Shown here one piece after another: positions 40,669-50,201 of a stretch of 64,000 nucleotides of DNA. Origin of the DNA: Bacillus sp. ISL-51 (GTDB lineage: Bacteria > Bacillota > Bacilli > Bacillales > Bacillaceae); contig NZ_JAGGQB010000006.1 of the NCBI RefSeq assembly GCF_018613535.1, positions 124,001 to 188,000 of the forward strand, given 5' to 3'. The notes under the pieces were generated by a model. That model worked only from the letters and a program-made list of their open reading frames with translations, made no database searches and had not been told where the DNA came from. Both the position numbers and the translations under genes were made by a program. How positions within the stretch are numbered: position 1 is the stretch's first letter; each line of letters opens with the position of its first letter.

Positions 40669-41898
40669 ATGGGTCTTATCGTACAAAAATTCGGAGGTAC
40701 TTCCGTCGGCTCTGCCGAAAAAATTCAAAATGCCGCAAATCGCGCCATTGCTGAAAAACAAAAAGGCCATGATGTCGTGGTTGTCGTTTCGGCAATGGGC
40801 AAATCAACGGACGCGCTGGTCAATCTGGCGGCGGAAATTACCGGTGAGCCGAATAAACGCGAAATGGATATGCTTCTGTCTACGGGAGAGCAGATTACAA
40901 TTTCGCTGCTTGCCATGGCGCTTCAGGAAAAAGGCTATGACGCCGTCTCCTATACAGGCGGGCAGGCGGGCATTCGCACCGAAGCCGTCCACGGCAGCGC
41001 CAGAATCACGGATATAGATGTCACCGCGATTCAAGCACGGCTGGCAGAAGGAAAAATCACAGTCGTCGCAGGCTTTCAGGGAGTGACAGAAGACGGCGGA
41101 ATCACGACGCTCGGACGGGGCGGATCGGATACAACCGCAGTTGCCCTTGCCGCTGCATTGCAAGCGGATAAATGCGACATCTACACCGACGTTCCCGGTG
41201 TCTTTACGACCGATCCGCGTTACGTCCGGTCAGCGAGAAAACTGGCGGGGATTTCCTACGATGAAATGCTGGAGCTTGCAAACCTCGGGGCCGGCGTTCT
41301 GCATCCGCGAGCGGTTGAATTCGCGAAGAATTATCAAGTGCCTTTGGAAGTGCGGTCAAGTACGGAACCTGAAGCGGGAACATTAATCGAGGAGGAATCA
41401 TCAATGGAGCAGAATTTAATCGTCAGAGGAATTGCATTTGAAGACCAGATCACAAGGGTGTCCGTTTCAGGCCTCGCAAGCGGACTGACAACACTTTCTA
41501 CCATCTTCACCACACTTGCGAAACGAAACATAAATGTCGACATCATTATTCAATCACAGGCAGGCGGCGGCGAAACGGACATTTCCTTTTCTGTCAAAAC
41601 AGAAGACGCCGCCCAAACGGTCTCAGTGCTTGAAGAATATAAAAACGCGCTTGATTATGAAAAAATTGAAACGGAAAGCAAATTAGCGAAAGTATCCATT
41701 GTCGGCTCCGGCATGGTGTCAAATCCGGGCGTGGCTGCGGAAATGTTTGCCGTACTGGCTGAAAAAAATGTACAAGTGAAAATGGTCAGCACATCTGAAA
41801 TTAAAGTATCAACGGTTGTCAGTGAAAATGATATGGTGAAAGCGGTCGAAGCGCTTCACGATGCGTTTGAACTCTCAAAGCAGCCGTCTGCCGTATAA
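40669..41898 (+). CDS. lysC: Aspartokinase II, alpha subunit
   Basis: Phosphorylates L-aspartate at the head of lysine, threonine and methionine biosynthesis; 409 residues. The N-terminal kinase domain has KFGGTSVGS, STGEQI and GRGGSDTTAVALAAAL; two ACT regulatory domains lie from about residue 260. An internal start for the beta subunit is present in frame at codon 246. Expression is controlled by the lysine riboswitch upstream; the enzyme is lysine-sensitive in B. subtilis. Confidence 0.96.
   Translation: MGLIVQKFGGTSVGSAEKIQNAANRAIAEKQKGHDVVVVVSAMGKSTDALVNLAAEITGEPNKREMDMLLSTGEQITISLLAMALQEKGYDAVSYTGGQAGIRTEAVHGSARITDIDVTAIQARLAEGKITVVAGFQGVTEDGGITTLGRGGSDTTAVALAAALQADKCDIYTDVPGVFTTDPRYVRSARKLAGISYDEMLELANLGAGVLHPRAVEFAKNYQVPLEVRSSTEPEAGTLIEEESSMEQNLIVRGIAFEDQITRVSVSGLASGLTTLSTIFTTLAKRNINVDIIIQSQAGGGETDISFSVKTEDAAQTVSVLEEYKNALDYEKIETESKLAKVSIVGSGMVSNPGVAAEMFAVLAEKNVQVKMVSTSEIKVSTVVSENDMVKAVEALHDAFELSKQPSAV
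41404..41898 (+). CDS. lysC: Aspartokinase II, beta subunit (internal in-frame start)
   Basis: ATG at codon 246 of lysC follows GAGGAGG (41389-41396) by 8 nt, a strong ribosome site inside the gene. The product is the 164-residue ACT-domain half starting MEQNLIVRG. This matches the known B. subtilis arrangement in which alpha and beta are made from one reading frame. Confidence 0.85.
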   Translation: MEQNLIVRGIAFEDQITRVSVSGLASGLTTLSTIFTTLAKRNINVDIIIQSQAGGGETDISFSVKTEDAAQTVSVLEEYKNALDYEKIETESKLAKVSIVGSGMVSNPGVAAEMFAVLAEKNVQVKMVSTSEIKVSTVVSENDMVKAVEALHDAFELSKQPSAV

Positions 41899-41910
41899 AA
41901 CGGCAAGCCA

Positions 41911-41942
41911 AAAAGGCGGGACTGGCAGTCACCGCCTTTTTT
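41911..41942. terminator. Bidirectional terminator between lysC and yslB
   Basis: AAAAGGCGG / CCGCCTTTT stem with T and A runs on either side serves lysC (+) and yslB (-). Confidence 0.85.
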
Positions 41943-41945
41943 CAT

Positions 41946-42392
41946 TTACACGGGATCTTTCATATCCCATTTTACCGTCAGAACGACTTTATCGGCTCTT
42001 TTCTTTACTTGTTCATAAGATTCTGCAATCTGATCATTCATCAATTGAATCTGTTCGGCGATAAAACCGGCTTCAAGCTGGAAACACGGCTCTTTTTGAT
42101 GTTTAAGCCTGCTGGAGACGAGCGGGCCCTCCAGTTCGAATTCAAGCTCCTGTTTTTTTGTTCCGGCGTTTGTAAGGGTTCCCCATCCGGCTTTTTCAAA
42201 GAAGGCGGGGATTTCTTCCCATGATTGAAGAGGAAATTTGCGGGCGAGGCGTTTGCCTGCCCAATACATCATGGATGAATGATCCGGACCGAGTATATCC
42301 GGAAGCACGATTTCCCGGATCAATTCGTAGCCGTATGCACTGACGTCAAGTTCAGATAAGGTTTCTAAAGCTGCTTCATAATTATTCTTCAT
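41946..42392 (-). CDS. yslB: DUF2507 protein YslB
   Basis: 148 residues from the ATG at 42392 (GAGGGG upstream); the frame extends to 42518 without support. Conserved family segments are GYELIREIVLPDILG and MYWAGKRLARKFPL in the N-terminal half. Cytosolic, and I recall a V4R-like fold for the family; function is not established. Convergent with lysC. A minus-strand TATAAT at 42420-42425 is a possible -10. Confidence 0.85.
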   Translation of the reverse strand: MKNNYEAALETLSELDVSAYGYELIREIVLPDILGPDHSSMMYWAGKRLARKFPLQSWEEIPAFFEKAGWGTLTNAGTKKQELEFELEGPLVSSRLKHQKEPCFQLEAGFIAEQIQLMNDQIAESYEQVKKRADKVVLTVKWDMKDPV

Positions 42393-42558
42393 ATATGTAT
42401 TCCCCTCTTTCCTTCGTTTATTATAGCTTAAACAGGGGGGAGGATTACAGGATGATCCTTTAAAACTCGTGAAAAAATGTGAGAATGATATTGCAGGAAA
42501 ATAAAATTTTCCCGCCAAATGTTCAATTCGGAAAATTATAATTTATGTACACGTTTTC

Positions 42559-42587
42559 TTGACGCCCTTTTGAGGGAGGAGTAAAAT
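42559..42587 (+). promoter_or_regulatory. Sigma-A promoter of sdhCAB
   Basis: TTGACG (42559-42564), a 17-bp spacer and TAAAAT (42582-42587). It leaves a leader of about 90 nt before sdhC; in B. subtilis the sRNA FsrA pairs near the sdhC start, which I cannot verify here. Confidence 0.78.
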
Positions 42588-42687
42588 GAAATTGTCAATA
42601 AATTTTAATAAAGTGCTTACAATTGAAACGAAGTGGGGGCAGAGATTTTAGTACATTTCGCACTTAAATCAAACAGGGGGTAAAGTA

Positions 42688-43296
42688 ATGTCTGGGAACA
42701 GAGAGTTTTATTTTCGAAGATTGCATTCCTTGCTTGGCGTCATTCCGGTCGGCATCTTTTTAATTCAGCATTTAGTCGTCAACCAGTTTGCTGCAAGGGG
42801 AGCAGATGCGTTCAATAAGGCGGCCGGCTTTATGGACAGTCTGCCGTTCAGGTACGCCTTAGAAATTTTTATTATTTTCTTACCTTTAATTTATCATGCG
42901 GTTTACGGTGTGTACATAGCATTTACTGCGAAAAACAACGCTGGCCACTATAGTTATTTCAGAAACTGGATGTTTGTGCTTCAGCGTGTCACTGGTATTC
43001 TCACCCTTATTTTCGTCAGCTGGCATGTATGGCAGACACGGATTGCCGCACAAATGGGCGCGGAAGTCAATTTTGATATGATGGCGAACATTTTAAGCTC
43101 GCCTGTCATGCTCGGCTTTTACATTGTAGGCGTTTTATCGGTGATTTTTCACTTTTCAAACGGCTTATGGTCTTTTGCGGTCACATGGGGAATCACTGTC
43201 ACGCCGCGTTCTCAAAGAATTTCGACTTACGTGACGCTGATTATATTTTTAGCGCTTTCATACGTGGGTCTAAAAGCGATTTTTGCATTTGTGTAA
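42688..43296 (+). CDS. sdhC: Succinate dehydrogenase cytochrome b558 subunit
   Basis: Membrane anchor of complex II, 202 residues with five membrane helices. The axial haem-ligand histidines known in B. subtilis are present: His28 (FLIQH), the His in IYHAVYG (about 70), WHVWQTR (about 113) and FHFSNGLW (about 155). It passes electrons from SdhB to menaquinone. CAGGGGG lies 8-10 nt before the ATG. First gene of sdhCAB. Confidence 0.96.
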   Translation: MSGNREFYFRRLHSLLGVIPVGIFLIQHLVVNQFAARGADAFNKAAGFMDSLPFRYALEIFIIFLPLIYHAVYGVYIAFTAKNNAGHYSYFRNWMFVLQRVTGILTLIFVSWHVWQTRIAAQMGAEVNFDMMANILSSPVMLGFYIVGVLSVIFHFSNGLWSFAVTWGITVTPRSQRISTYVTLIIFLALSYVGLKAIFAFV

Positions 43297-43329
43297 GAGA
43301 ACTAGATTACTAGAGGGAGAGGGGCTATC

Positions 43330-45090
43330 ATGAGTCAATCAAGCATTATCGTAGTCGGCGGGGGTCTTGCCGGCCTCATGGCGACAATAAAAGCAGCGGA
43401 ATCGGGCACAGCCGTTAAACTGTTTTCAATCGTTCCGGTAAAACGGTCTCATTCGGTCTGCGCGCAAGGCGGTATAAACGGAGCGGTCAACACAAAAGGG
43501 GAAGGCGACTCTCCGTTTGAGCATTTTGATGACACCGTGTACGGGGGAGACTTTTTAGCGAACCAGCCTCCTGTAAAAGCGATGTGCGAAGCGGCGCCGT
43601 CTATTATCCACTTATTGGACCGCATGGGGGTTATGTTTAACAGAACGCCGGAAGGGCTGCTTGACTTCCGCCGTTTCGGGGGTACACAGCATCACAGAAC
43701 CGCATACGCGGGAGCGACGACGGGACAGCAGCTTCTGTACGCGCTGGACGAGCAGGTGCGCAGATATGAAGTTGCGGGGCTTGTCACGAAATATGAAGGC
43801 TGGGAATTCCTCGGCGCCGTTCTTGATGACGACAGAACATGCCGCGGCATCGTAGCCCAAAATCTGACCAATATGCAAATTGAGTCATTCCGTTCTGACG
43901 CCGTCATCATGGCGACCGGAGGACCGGGAATCGTGTTCGGAAAATCAACAAACAGCATGATCAATACAGGTTCTGCTGCATCTATCGTCTATCAGCAGGG
44001 AGCATACTACGCTAACGGCGAATTTATCCAAATTCACCCGACAGCAATCCCGGGCGACGATAAACTGCGTCTGATGAGTGAATCGGCCCGCGGTGAGGGC
44101 GGAAGAGTATGGACATATAAAGACGGAAAACCTTGGTATTTCCTTGAAGAAAAATATCCGGCTTACGGAAATCTCGTGCCGCGGGATATTGCGACACGCG
44201 AAATCTTTGATGTGTGCGTCAATCAAAAACTCGGCATCAACGGCGAAAACATGGTCTATCTCGATCTCTCACACAAAGATCCGAAAGAGCTTGATATCAA
44301 GCTTGGCGGCATTATTGAAATCTATGAAAAATTCATGGGTGACGACCCGCGCAAGCTTCCGATGAAAATCTTCCCTGCTGTCCACTATTCAATGGGCGGT
44401 CTGTGGGTCGATTACGATCAGATGACAAGCATCCGCGGACTGTTTGCAGCCGGTGAATGTGATTATTCAATGCACGGAGGAAACCGTCTAGGGGCAAACT
44501 CTCTGCTTTCCGCCATCTACGGTGGAATGGTTGCCGGACCGAATGCAGTGAAATATGTATCAGGCCTTGAATCATCTGCGGAGGATATGCCTTCAACTCT
44601 ATTTGACGCCCATGTGAAAAAAGAGGAAGAAAAATGGGCGGATATTATGAAAATGGACGGCAATGAAAATGCCTACGTGCTGCACCGCGAGCTTGGAGAA
44701 TGGATGACTGCCAACGTGACGGTGGTCCGCCACAATGACAAGCTGCTGAAAACAGACGATAAGATTCAAGAGTTAATGGAACGGTATAAGAAAATCAATA
44801 TCAATGATACGACAAAATGGAGCAACCAAGGCGCCATGTTCACCCGCCAGTTCTCTAATATGCTCCAGCTTGCCCGAGTTATCACACTCGGTGCATACAA
44901 CCGAAACGAAAGCAGGGGAGCGCATTATAAACCTGATTTCCCTGAACGTAACGATGAGGAGTTCCTTAAAACGACGATGGCAAAACATGCCGGTGCGTTT
45001 GAAGCGCCGGAGTTTCACTATCAGGATGTCGACGTTTCATTGATTGCGCCCCGCAAACGCGATTACTCGAAGAAGAAGGTGGCGAAATAA
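43330..45090 (+). CDS. sdhA: Succinate dehydrogenase flavoprotein subunit
   Basis: 586 residues; oxidises succinate to fumarate. N-terminal FAD dinucleotide-binding VVGGGLAGL, the covalent FAD histidine in KRSHSVCAQGGING (His41), substrate-loop HRTAYAGATTG and the active-site stretch SESARGEGG are all intact. The C-terminal helical domain ends in a lysine-rich tail. AGAGGGAGAGG precedes the ATG; sdhB starts 2 nt after its stop. Confidence 0.97.
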   Translation: MSQSSIIVVGGGLAGLMATIKAAESGTAVKLFSIVPVKRSHSVCAQGGINGAVNTKGEGDSPFEHFDDTVYGGDFLANQPPVKAMCEAAPSIIHLLDRMGVMFNRTPEGLLDFRRFGGTQHHRTAYAGATTGQQLLYALDEQVRRYEVAGLVTKYEGWEFLGAVLDDDRTCRGIVAQNLTNMQIESFRSDAVIMATGGPGIVFGKSTNSMINTGSAASIVYQQGAYYANGEFIQIHPTAIPGDDKLRLMSESARGEGGRVWTYKDGKPWYFLEEKYPAYGNLVPRDIATREIFDVCVNQKLGINGENMVYLDLSHKDPKELDIKLGGIIEIYEKFMGDDPRKLPMKIFPAVHYSMGGLWVDYDQMTSIRGLFAAGECDYSMHGGNRLGANSLLSAIYGGMVAGPNAVKYVSGLESSAEDMPSTLFDAHVKKEEEKWADIMKMDGNENAYVLHRELGEWMTANVTVVRHNDKLLKTDDKIQELMERYKKININDTTKWSNQGAMFTRQFSNMLQLARVITLGAYNRNESRGAHYKPDFPERNDEEFLKTTMAKHAGAFEAPEFHYQDVDVSLIAPRKRDYSKKKVAK

Positions 45091-45092
45091 TC

Positions 45093-45851
45093 ATGAGTGA
45101 GAAAAAGATACGGTTTATTATCACCCGCCAGGATACGCCTGAAAGCACGCCATACGATGAAGAATTTGAAATCAATTACCGTCCGAATCTGAACGTCATT
45201 TCTGCGCTGATGGAAATCCGCAGAAACCCTGTCAACGCAAAAGGGGAAAAGACTACCCCCGTGGCTTGGGACATGAACTGTCTTGAAGAAGTGTGCGGCG
45301 CATGCTCCATGGTAATCAACGGAAAACCGCGCCAATCATGTACGGCCCTTATCGATAAGCTGGAACAGCCGATCCGCCTGAAACCGATGAAAACATTCCC
45401 GGTTGTCCGTGACCTGCAGGTTGACCGCAGCCGAATGTTTGATTCACTGAAAAAAGTCAAAGCGTGGGTGCCGATTGACGGGACTTACGATTTGGGCCCG
45501 GGACCGAGAATGCCGGAAAAACGCCGCCAATGGGCATATGAATTGTCAAAATGTATGACATGCGGCGTTTGTCTGGAAGCCTGCCCGAACGTCAACAGCA
45601 AATCTAAATTCATGGGGCCTGCTCCAATGTCGCAAGTGCGTCTCTTTAACGCTCATCCGACAGGAGCAATGAACAGGTCCGAACGTTTAGAAGCCCTAAT
45701 GACAGAAGGCGGCCTCGGGGACTGCGGAAACTCACAAAACTGTGTCCAATCCTGCCCGAAAGGCATTCCGCTGACGACTTCAATCGCTGCGTTAAACAGA
45801 GATACCAATTTACAAGCATTCCGCAATTTCTTCGGAAGCGACAGAGTATAA
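45093..45851 (+). CDS. sdhB: Succinate dehydrogenase iron-sulfur subunit
   Basis: 252 residues. The [2Fe-2S] cluster is at Cys63-68-71-83 (CLEEVCGACS ... QSC). The [4Fe-4S] cluster is at CMTCGVCLEACP (about 151-162), and the third cluster ligands lie in NCVQSCPKGIP and the preceding DCGNS region. It carries electrons from SdhA to SdhC. Ends the operon with a terminator. Confidence 0.96.
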   Translation: MSEKKIRFIITRQDTPESTPYDEEFEINYRPNLNVISALMEIRRNPVNAKGEKTTPVAWDMNCLEEVCGACSMVINGKPRQSCTALIDKLEQPIRLKPMKTFPVVRDLQVDRSRMFDSLKKVKAWVPIDGTYDLGPGPRMPEKRRQWAYELSKCMTCGVCLEACPNVNSKSKFMGPAPMSQVRLFNAHPTGAMNRSERLEALMTEGGLGDCGNSQNCVQSCPKGIPLTTSIAALNRDTNLQAFRNFFGSDRV

Positions 45852-45865
45852 GAAACAGAAAACAG

Positions 45866-45893
45866 CCTCTTCCGCACGGGAGAGGCTTTTTTA
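45866..45893 (+). terminator. Terminator of sdhCAB
   Basis: GCCTCTTCCG / CGGGAGAGGC hairpin with T6. Confidence 0.85.
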
Positions 45894-45909
45894 TAAGGAG
45901 CTGAAGGTT

Positions 45910-46347
45910 ATGAAAAAACCGCCGTATATTGACATGCCATTTGAAGAATGGAGAAAGTCGTTCTCGTTTTTTACCGAGGTCTCAGTACGTTTTTCAGAAA
46001 CGGATATGTTTGGCCATATGAATAATGTAACCCCTTTCATTTATTTCGAAGAAGCGCGGATCTCCTACTTCAAACAGCACCGCATCAAGGCGGAGAACAC
46101 AGAAACGATCACGGTTGTTGCAAGCCAGCAATGTGATTATATGCGTCAGGTCATGCCTTATGAAAATCTGCGGATCTATGTCAAAACAAGTGCGGCCGGA
46201 AACGCGTCCGTCACCCTTCATTATCTAGGGGAAAATGAATCAGGCCAGCCATGCTTTACCGGTTCCGTCGTGATGGTCCAAGTATCCAAAAAAAGCGGCA
46301 AGGCCGTCAGCTGGACGGAGGAAGAGAAAGGAATGCTGCTCTCCTGA
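45910..46347 (+). CDS. ysmA: Thioesterase-like (4HBT) protein YsmA
   Basis: 145 residues with the hotdog-fold signature VRFSETDMFGHMNNVTPFIYFEEAR split as VRFSETDMFGHMNN (about 26-40) plus the helix YFEEARISYF. The Asp in ETDMFGH is the usual catalytic residue of 4-hydroxybenzoyl-CoA-type thioesterases. Substrate unknown, probably an acyl-CoA. AAGGAGCTGAAGG precedes the ATG. The sdhB terminator lies between it and sdhB. Confidence 0.85.
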   Translation: MKKPPYIDMPFEEWRKSFSFFTEVSVRFSETDMFGHMNNVTPFIYFEEARISYFKQHRIKAENTETITVVASQQCDYMRQVMPYENLRIYVKTSAAGNASVTLHYLGENESGQPCFTGSVVMVQVSKKSGKAVSWTEEEKGMLLS

Positions 46348-46374
46348 ACGAATAACTATTTCTCTTAGAGACGT

Positions 46375-46403
46375 CACCTCCAATGCGCTCCTTACATATG
46401 ATA
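46375..46403 (+). promoter_or_regulatory. Candidate sigma-K promoter of gerE
   Basis: CACC (46375-46378), a 16-bp spacer and CATATGATA (46395-46403), matching the sigma-K -35 (AC) and -10 (CATANNNTA) consensus. Fits late mother-cell expression of gerE. Confidence 0.7.
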
Positions 46404-46466
46404 TCTTGACTATATAAACCCATTCGTTTAGATTCGCTCTCACCTTAGCAAGGAGGGTTACAATAC

Positions 46467-46691
46467 TTGAAGGAGAAAGAATTTCAATCAAAGCCGCTGC
46501 TAACAAAAAGAGAAAGAGAAGTATTCGAATTGCTCGTTCAAGACAAGACAACAAAGGAGATTGCAAGCGAGCTGTTTATCAGTGAAAAAACTGTACGGAA
46601 TCACATTTCAAATGCCATGCAGAAATTGGGTGTGAAAGGGCGTTCGCAAGCCGTTGTCGAGCTTCTTAGAATGGGTGAGCTAGAGCTCTGA
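46467..46691 (+). CDS. gerE: Late sporulation transcription factor GerE (LuxR-type)
   Basis: 74 residues from a TTG start (AAGGAGGG upstream). The entire protein is a LuxR-type DNA-binding domain: [35 protein letters not shown] and [18 protein letters not shown]. As far as I recall it is identical to B. subtilis GerE. It regulates coat genes in the mother cell together with sigma-K. Confidence 0.97.
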   Translation: MKEKEFQSKPLLTKREREVFELLVQDKTTKEIASELFISEKTVRNHISNAMQKLGVKGRSQAVVELLRMGELEL

Positions 46692-46698
46692 TTCTTGC

Positions 46699-46740
46699 CG
46701 GTTTTCCTTCTTTAAGAGAAGGAGCCGGTTATTTGTTTTG
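46699..46740 (+). terminator. Possible terminator of gerE
   Basis: CCTTC/GAAGG core stem flanked by CCGG/CCGG, then TTATTTGTTTT. Imperfect, so tentative. Confidence 0.45.
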
Positions 46741-46864
46741 CATCGGAATTCCGTATACCTTACTCTTCCTTTTTCTCTGTCAGTCTTGCATTTTCTTAAA
46801 AAAAGAAGGAAAATAGACACGGAGCACATAAGCCCAGAAAGATCCTTGAGTGAGGGATGGACAA

Positions 46865-47305
46865 ATGACATCAAAATCTGTAGAGCATGTTGCGGATATC
46901 GAAAAATCACTCCGCCATATCGCTGCAATCATTAAACAAAAAGGAAGAGAAATCCTTAACCAATATGCAATTACACCGCCGCAGTTCGTGGGTCTTCAAT
47001 GGCTGTACGAGTTGGGGGATATGACAATAGGCGAATTATCAGGCAAAATGTATTTGGCTTGCAGCACGACGACGGATCTGATTGACCGCATGGAAAAAAA
47101 TAAGCTTGTCGAGCGGGTGAAGGATCCGGCTGACAGACGTGTCGTCAGAATTCATCTTCTCGCTGAAGGAGAACGCATTATTCAAGAAGTGATTTTAAAA
47201 AGGCAGGCCTATTTGCGTGATATGTTCGAAACATTTTCCGATGAGGAAATAGCCGTCTTCGAAAAATCATTACTGAAACTGCAGCATGAAATGAAAAGAA
47301 AATGA
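46865..47305 (+). CDS. ysmB: MarR-family transcriptional regulator YsmB
   Basis: 146 residues from the ATG at 46865; a start at 46850 would add five residues but has the worse ribosome site. Winged-helix MarR fold: [20 protein letters not shown], the recognition helix [20 protein letters not shown] (about 60-80) and the wing [13 protein letters not shown]. Ligand and targets unknown. racE starts 8 nt after its stop, so the two are probably co-transcribed. Confidence 0.9.
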   Translation: MTSKSVEHVADIEKSLRHIAAIIKQKGREILNQYAITPPQFVGLQWLYELGDMTIGELSGKMYLACSTTTDLIDRMEKNKLVERVKDPADRRVVRIHLLAEGERIIQEVILKRQAYLRDMFETFSDEEIAVFEKSLLKLQHEMKRK

Positions 47306-47312
47306 GGCGATT

Positions 47313-48131
47313 TTGTTGGAACAGCCGATAGGAGTCATTGATTCCGGGGTTGGCGGGTTAACCGTTGCTAAGGAAATCATGAGACAGCTACCGAAGGAAA
47401 ATATCATTTATGTGGGAGACACGAAACGCTGCCCATACGGCCCGCGTCCTGAACGGGAAGTGCTTCAATATACGTGGGAAATGACCAATTACCTGCTGGA
47501 GAACCACCACATTAAAATGCTCGTGATCGCCTGCAATACGGCGACGGCAATCGCATTGGAAGATATTCAGGCAAAAACGGACATTCCGGTTGTCGGCGTA
47601 ATTCAGCCGGGGGCGAGGACGGCGATAAAGGTGACGAAAAATCAGCATATCGGCGTCATCGGCACTGTAAATACGATCAAAAGCGGAGCTTATGAACAGG
47701 CGCTGCTTAATTTAAATGCCGGGCTTCACGTTGAAAATACGGCTTGTCCGCTGCTTGTGCCGTTTGTGGAAAGCGGGCGGTTTCTTAATGAAACAGCGGA
47801 GGAAGCCGTTGAAGCATCGCTGTATCCGCTGAAGGGGACACCGATCGACACCCTGATTTTGGGGTGCACGCATTATCCGATTCTGAAAGAGCCGATCCAA
47901 AGCTATATAGGGGAGCATGTAAAGATTATTTCCTCCGGTGACGAAACAGCGAGGGAAGTCAGCACCATTCTTTCATATAAAGGCTTGTTAAACCAATCGA
48001 AACATATGCCGGAGCATCAATTTCTCACAACGGGAGAGCGAAACCGATTTGCAAAAATTGCTGAAGACTGGTTCGGCCATGAAATCGGTCATGTCGAGTG
48101 CATTTCGCTCCAAGAGCCGGTCAGAAAATAA
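47313..48131 (+). CDS. racE: Glutamate racemase
   Basis: Makes D-glutamate for peptidoglycan; 272 residues from a TTG start (ATGAGGCG overlapping the ysmB stop). The two catalytic cysteines are in VIACNTATA (Cys74) and LILGCTHYP (Cys185), with Asp in GVIDSGVGG and TKRCPYGPR also conserved. Ends with its own terminator. Confidence 0.96.
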   Translation: MLEQPIGVIDSGVGGLTVAKEIMRQLPKENIIYVGDTKRCPYGPRPEREVLQYTWEMTNYLLENHHIKMLVIACNTATAIALEDIQAKTDIPVVGVIQPGARTAIKVTKNQHIGVIGTVNTIKSGAYEQALLNLNAGLHVENTACPLLVPFVESGRFLNETAEEAVEASLYPLKGTPIDTLILGCTHYPILKEPIQSYIGEHVKIISSGDETAREVSTILSYKGLLNQSKHMPEHQFLTTGERNRFAKIAEDWFGHEIGHVECISLQEPVRK

Positions 48132-48138
48132 ATCACAA

Positions 48139-48165
48139 AACCCGCCGTGAAAAGCGGGTTTTTTT
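48139..48165 (+). terminator. Terminator of racE
   Basis: AACCCGC / GCGGGTT stem with T7. Confidence 0.85.
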
Positions 48166-48185
48166 GCGCTTCCCGGAAAATCTCG

Positions 48186-48216
48186 GTCTATTTCCTGAAA
48201 GGGGCTCGTATACATC
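48186..48216 (+). promoter_or_regulatory. Possible sigma-E promoter of gerM
   Basis: GTCTATTT (48186-48193), a 15-bp spacer and TATACATC (48209-48216) partly match sigma-E elements. gerM is mother-cell expressed in B. subtilis; the site is tentative. Confidence 0.4.
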
Positions 48217-48246
48217 ATAGTACAAACAGCCTTAGGAGGGAAAAGT

Positions 48247-49332
48247 ATGCTGAAAAAAGGACCTGCAGTCATTGCTGCAACATGTCTTACTTCGGCTTTT
48301 GTTTTATCAGGATGCGGCTTGTTTCAATCCGATAAAACAGCCGGGGAGATTGATCCGCCTCAAGACGTTTCATACGTAAAGGATGAAACGGGTATTCAGG
48401 CAAAAACGAAGCAATCAGAAAAAAACAGCACCTCTAAAGCCGAGCAGCCCGCGAATACGGTAATGAGAGAGCTGTATTTGATTGATAAAAACGGCTACGT
48501 TGCGGCACAGACGCTGCCTCTTCCGAATAGCGAAGGAAGCGCGAAGCAGGCGCTTGAGTATCTGGTACAGGGCGGACCTGTATCGGAAATTCTCCCGAAT
48601 GGCTTCAGAGCCGTGCTCCCCGCCGATACGACGGTTAACGTTGACATTAAAAAAGACGGCACCGCAGTCGCTGATTTCTCTAAAGAGTTTAAAAACTATA
48701 AAAAGGAAGATGAGCAAAAAATCCTTCAGTCCGTTACATGGACACTCACTCAATTCAGCTCAATAGACAAAGTCCAGCTCAGGATCAACGGACATGAGCT
48801 GAAAGAAATGCCTGTGGGCGGCACTCCGATTACAAGCGATGTAAGCAGAAAAGACGGGATTAATATTGAAACGGCCGGTGTTAACGATCTGACGGATACG
48901 CATCCTCTTACTGTCTATTACTTGGCGGAAACAGAGAACAGCGAGTATTACGTGCCTGTCACAAAACGGATTGAGAATTCGGAGAAAAATGACATTGCCG
49001 CCGCCATAGAACAACTGGCAGACGGGCCGGGCAAAGCAAGCGGGCTGCTGACCGATTTCAATAACGATGTCAAACTGCTCAGCAAGCCGAAAGTAAAAGA
49101 CGGGCAGGTCACGCTGGATTTTAACAGCTCAATTTACGGAAGCGCAGATGAAAAAACAAAAATGGTGTCCTCGGGCGTGCTGGACAGCATTGTGCTGACA
49201 TTAACGGAGCAGCCGTCGGTAAAAAGTGTTTCTATAAAAGTAAACGGAAAATCAGAACTTGTGAATGAAAAAGGAGAATCCCTTTCAAAACCTGTTTCAA
49301 GACCGTCACAAGTGAATACGGGTAGTTTTTAA
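48247..49332 (+). CDS. gerM: Sporulation/germination lipoprotein GerM
   Basis: 361 residues; ATG after AGGAGGG. The lipoprotein signal ends LSGC with Cys23 as the lipid anchor. Two tandem GerMN domains follow: about 80-190 (VMRELYLIDKNGYV ... SSIDKVQLRING) and about 225-345 (LTVYYLAETENSEYYVPV ... PSVKSVSIKVNG). The two halves share the ending xxVxxxxxxVNG. In B. subtilis it is a basal-platform component of the A-Q channel in engulfed forespores. Confidence 0.93.
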   Translation: MLKKGPAVIAATCLTSAFVLSGCGLFQSDKTAGEIDPPQDVSYVKDETGIQAKTKQSEKNSTSKAEQPANTVMRELYLIDKNGYVAAQTLPLPNSEGSAKQALEYLVQGGPVSEILPNGFRAVLPADTTVNVDIKKDGTAVADFSKEFKNYKKEDEQKILQSVTWTLTQFSSIDKVQLRINGHELKEMPVGGTPITSDVSRKDGINIETAGVNDLTDTHPLTVYYLAETENSEYYVPVTKRIENSEKNDIAAAIEQLADGPGKASGLLTDFNNDVKLLSKPKVKDGQVTLDFNSSIYGSADEKTKMVSSGVLDSIVLTLTEQPSVKSVSIKVNGKSELVNEKGESLSKPVSRPSQVNTGSF

Positions 49333-49358
49333 TTTGGGATTTTTGATATACTAGTAAA

Positions 49359-49390
49359 AAAGAGGTTAGCGTTCCGGCTGCCTCTTTCTT
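49359..49390 (+). terminator. Terminator or attenuator between gerM and rph
   Basis: AAAGAGG / CCTCTTT stem with a 15-nt loop, followed by CTTTATT. A moderate terminator that may allow readthrough into rph. A TATACT at 49347-49352 just upstream may belong to an rph promoter, without a good -35. Confidence 0.55.
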
Positions 49391-49442
49391 TATTCATCAT
49401 CCGGAACAAAAAGGTTTATGTACATATAATCGGAGGTAAAAT

Positions 49443-50180
<738 letters not shown>

Positions 50181-50201
50181 CGATAGAAAGGCTTGATCAG
50201 C

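Noticed and set aside
40469..41017. 182-codon plus-strand frame running through the lysine riboswitch terminator into lysC
   Set aside because: It reads through structured RNA and then an alternative frame of lysC; no start signal or domain.
42586..42651. 21-codon ORF with GGGAGGAG upstream of sdhC, looking like a leader peptide
   Set aside because: Its Shine-Dalgarno lies inside the -35/-10 spacer and its ATG overlaps the -10 (42582-42587), so the sdh transcript cannot contain the ribosome site.
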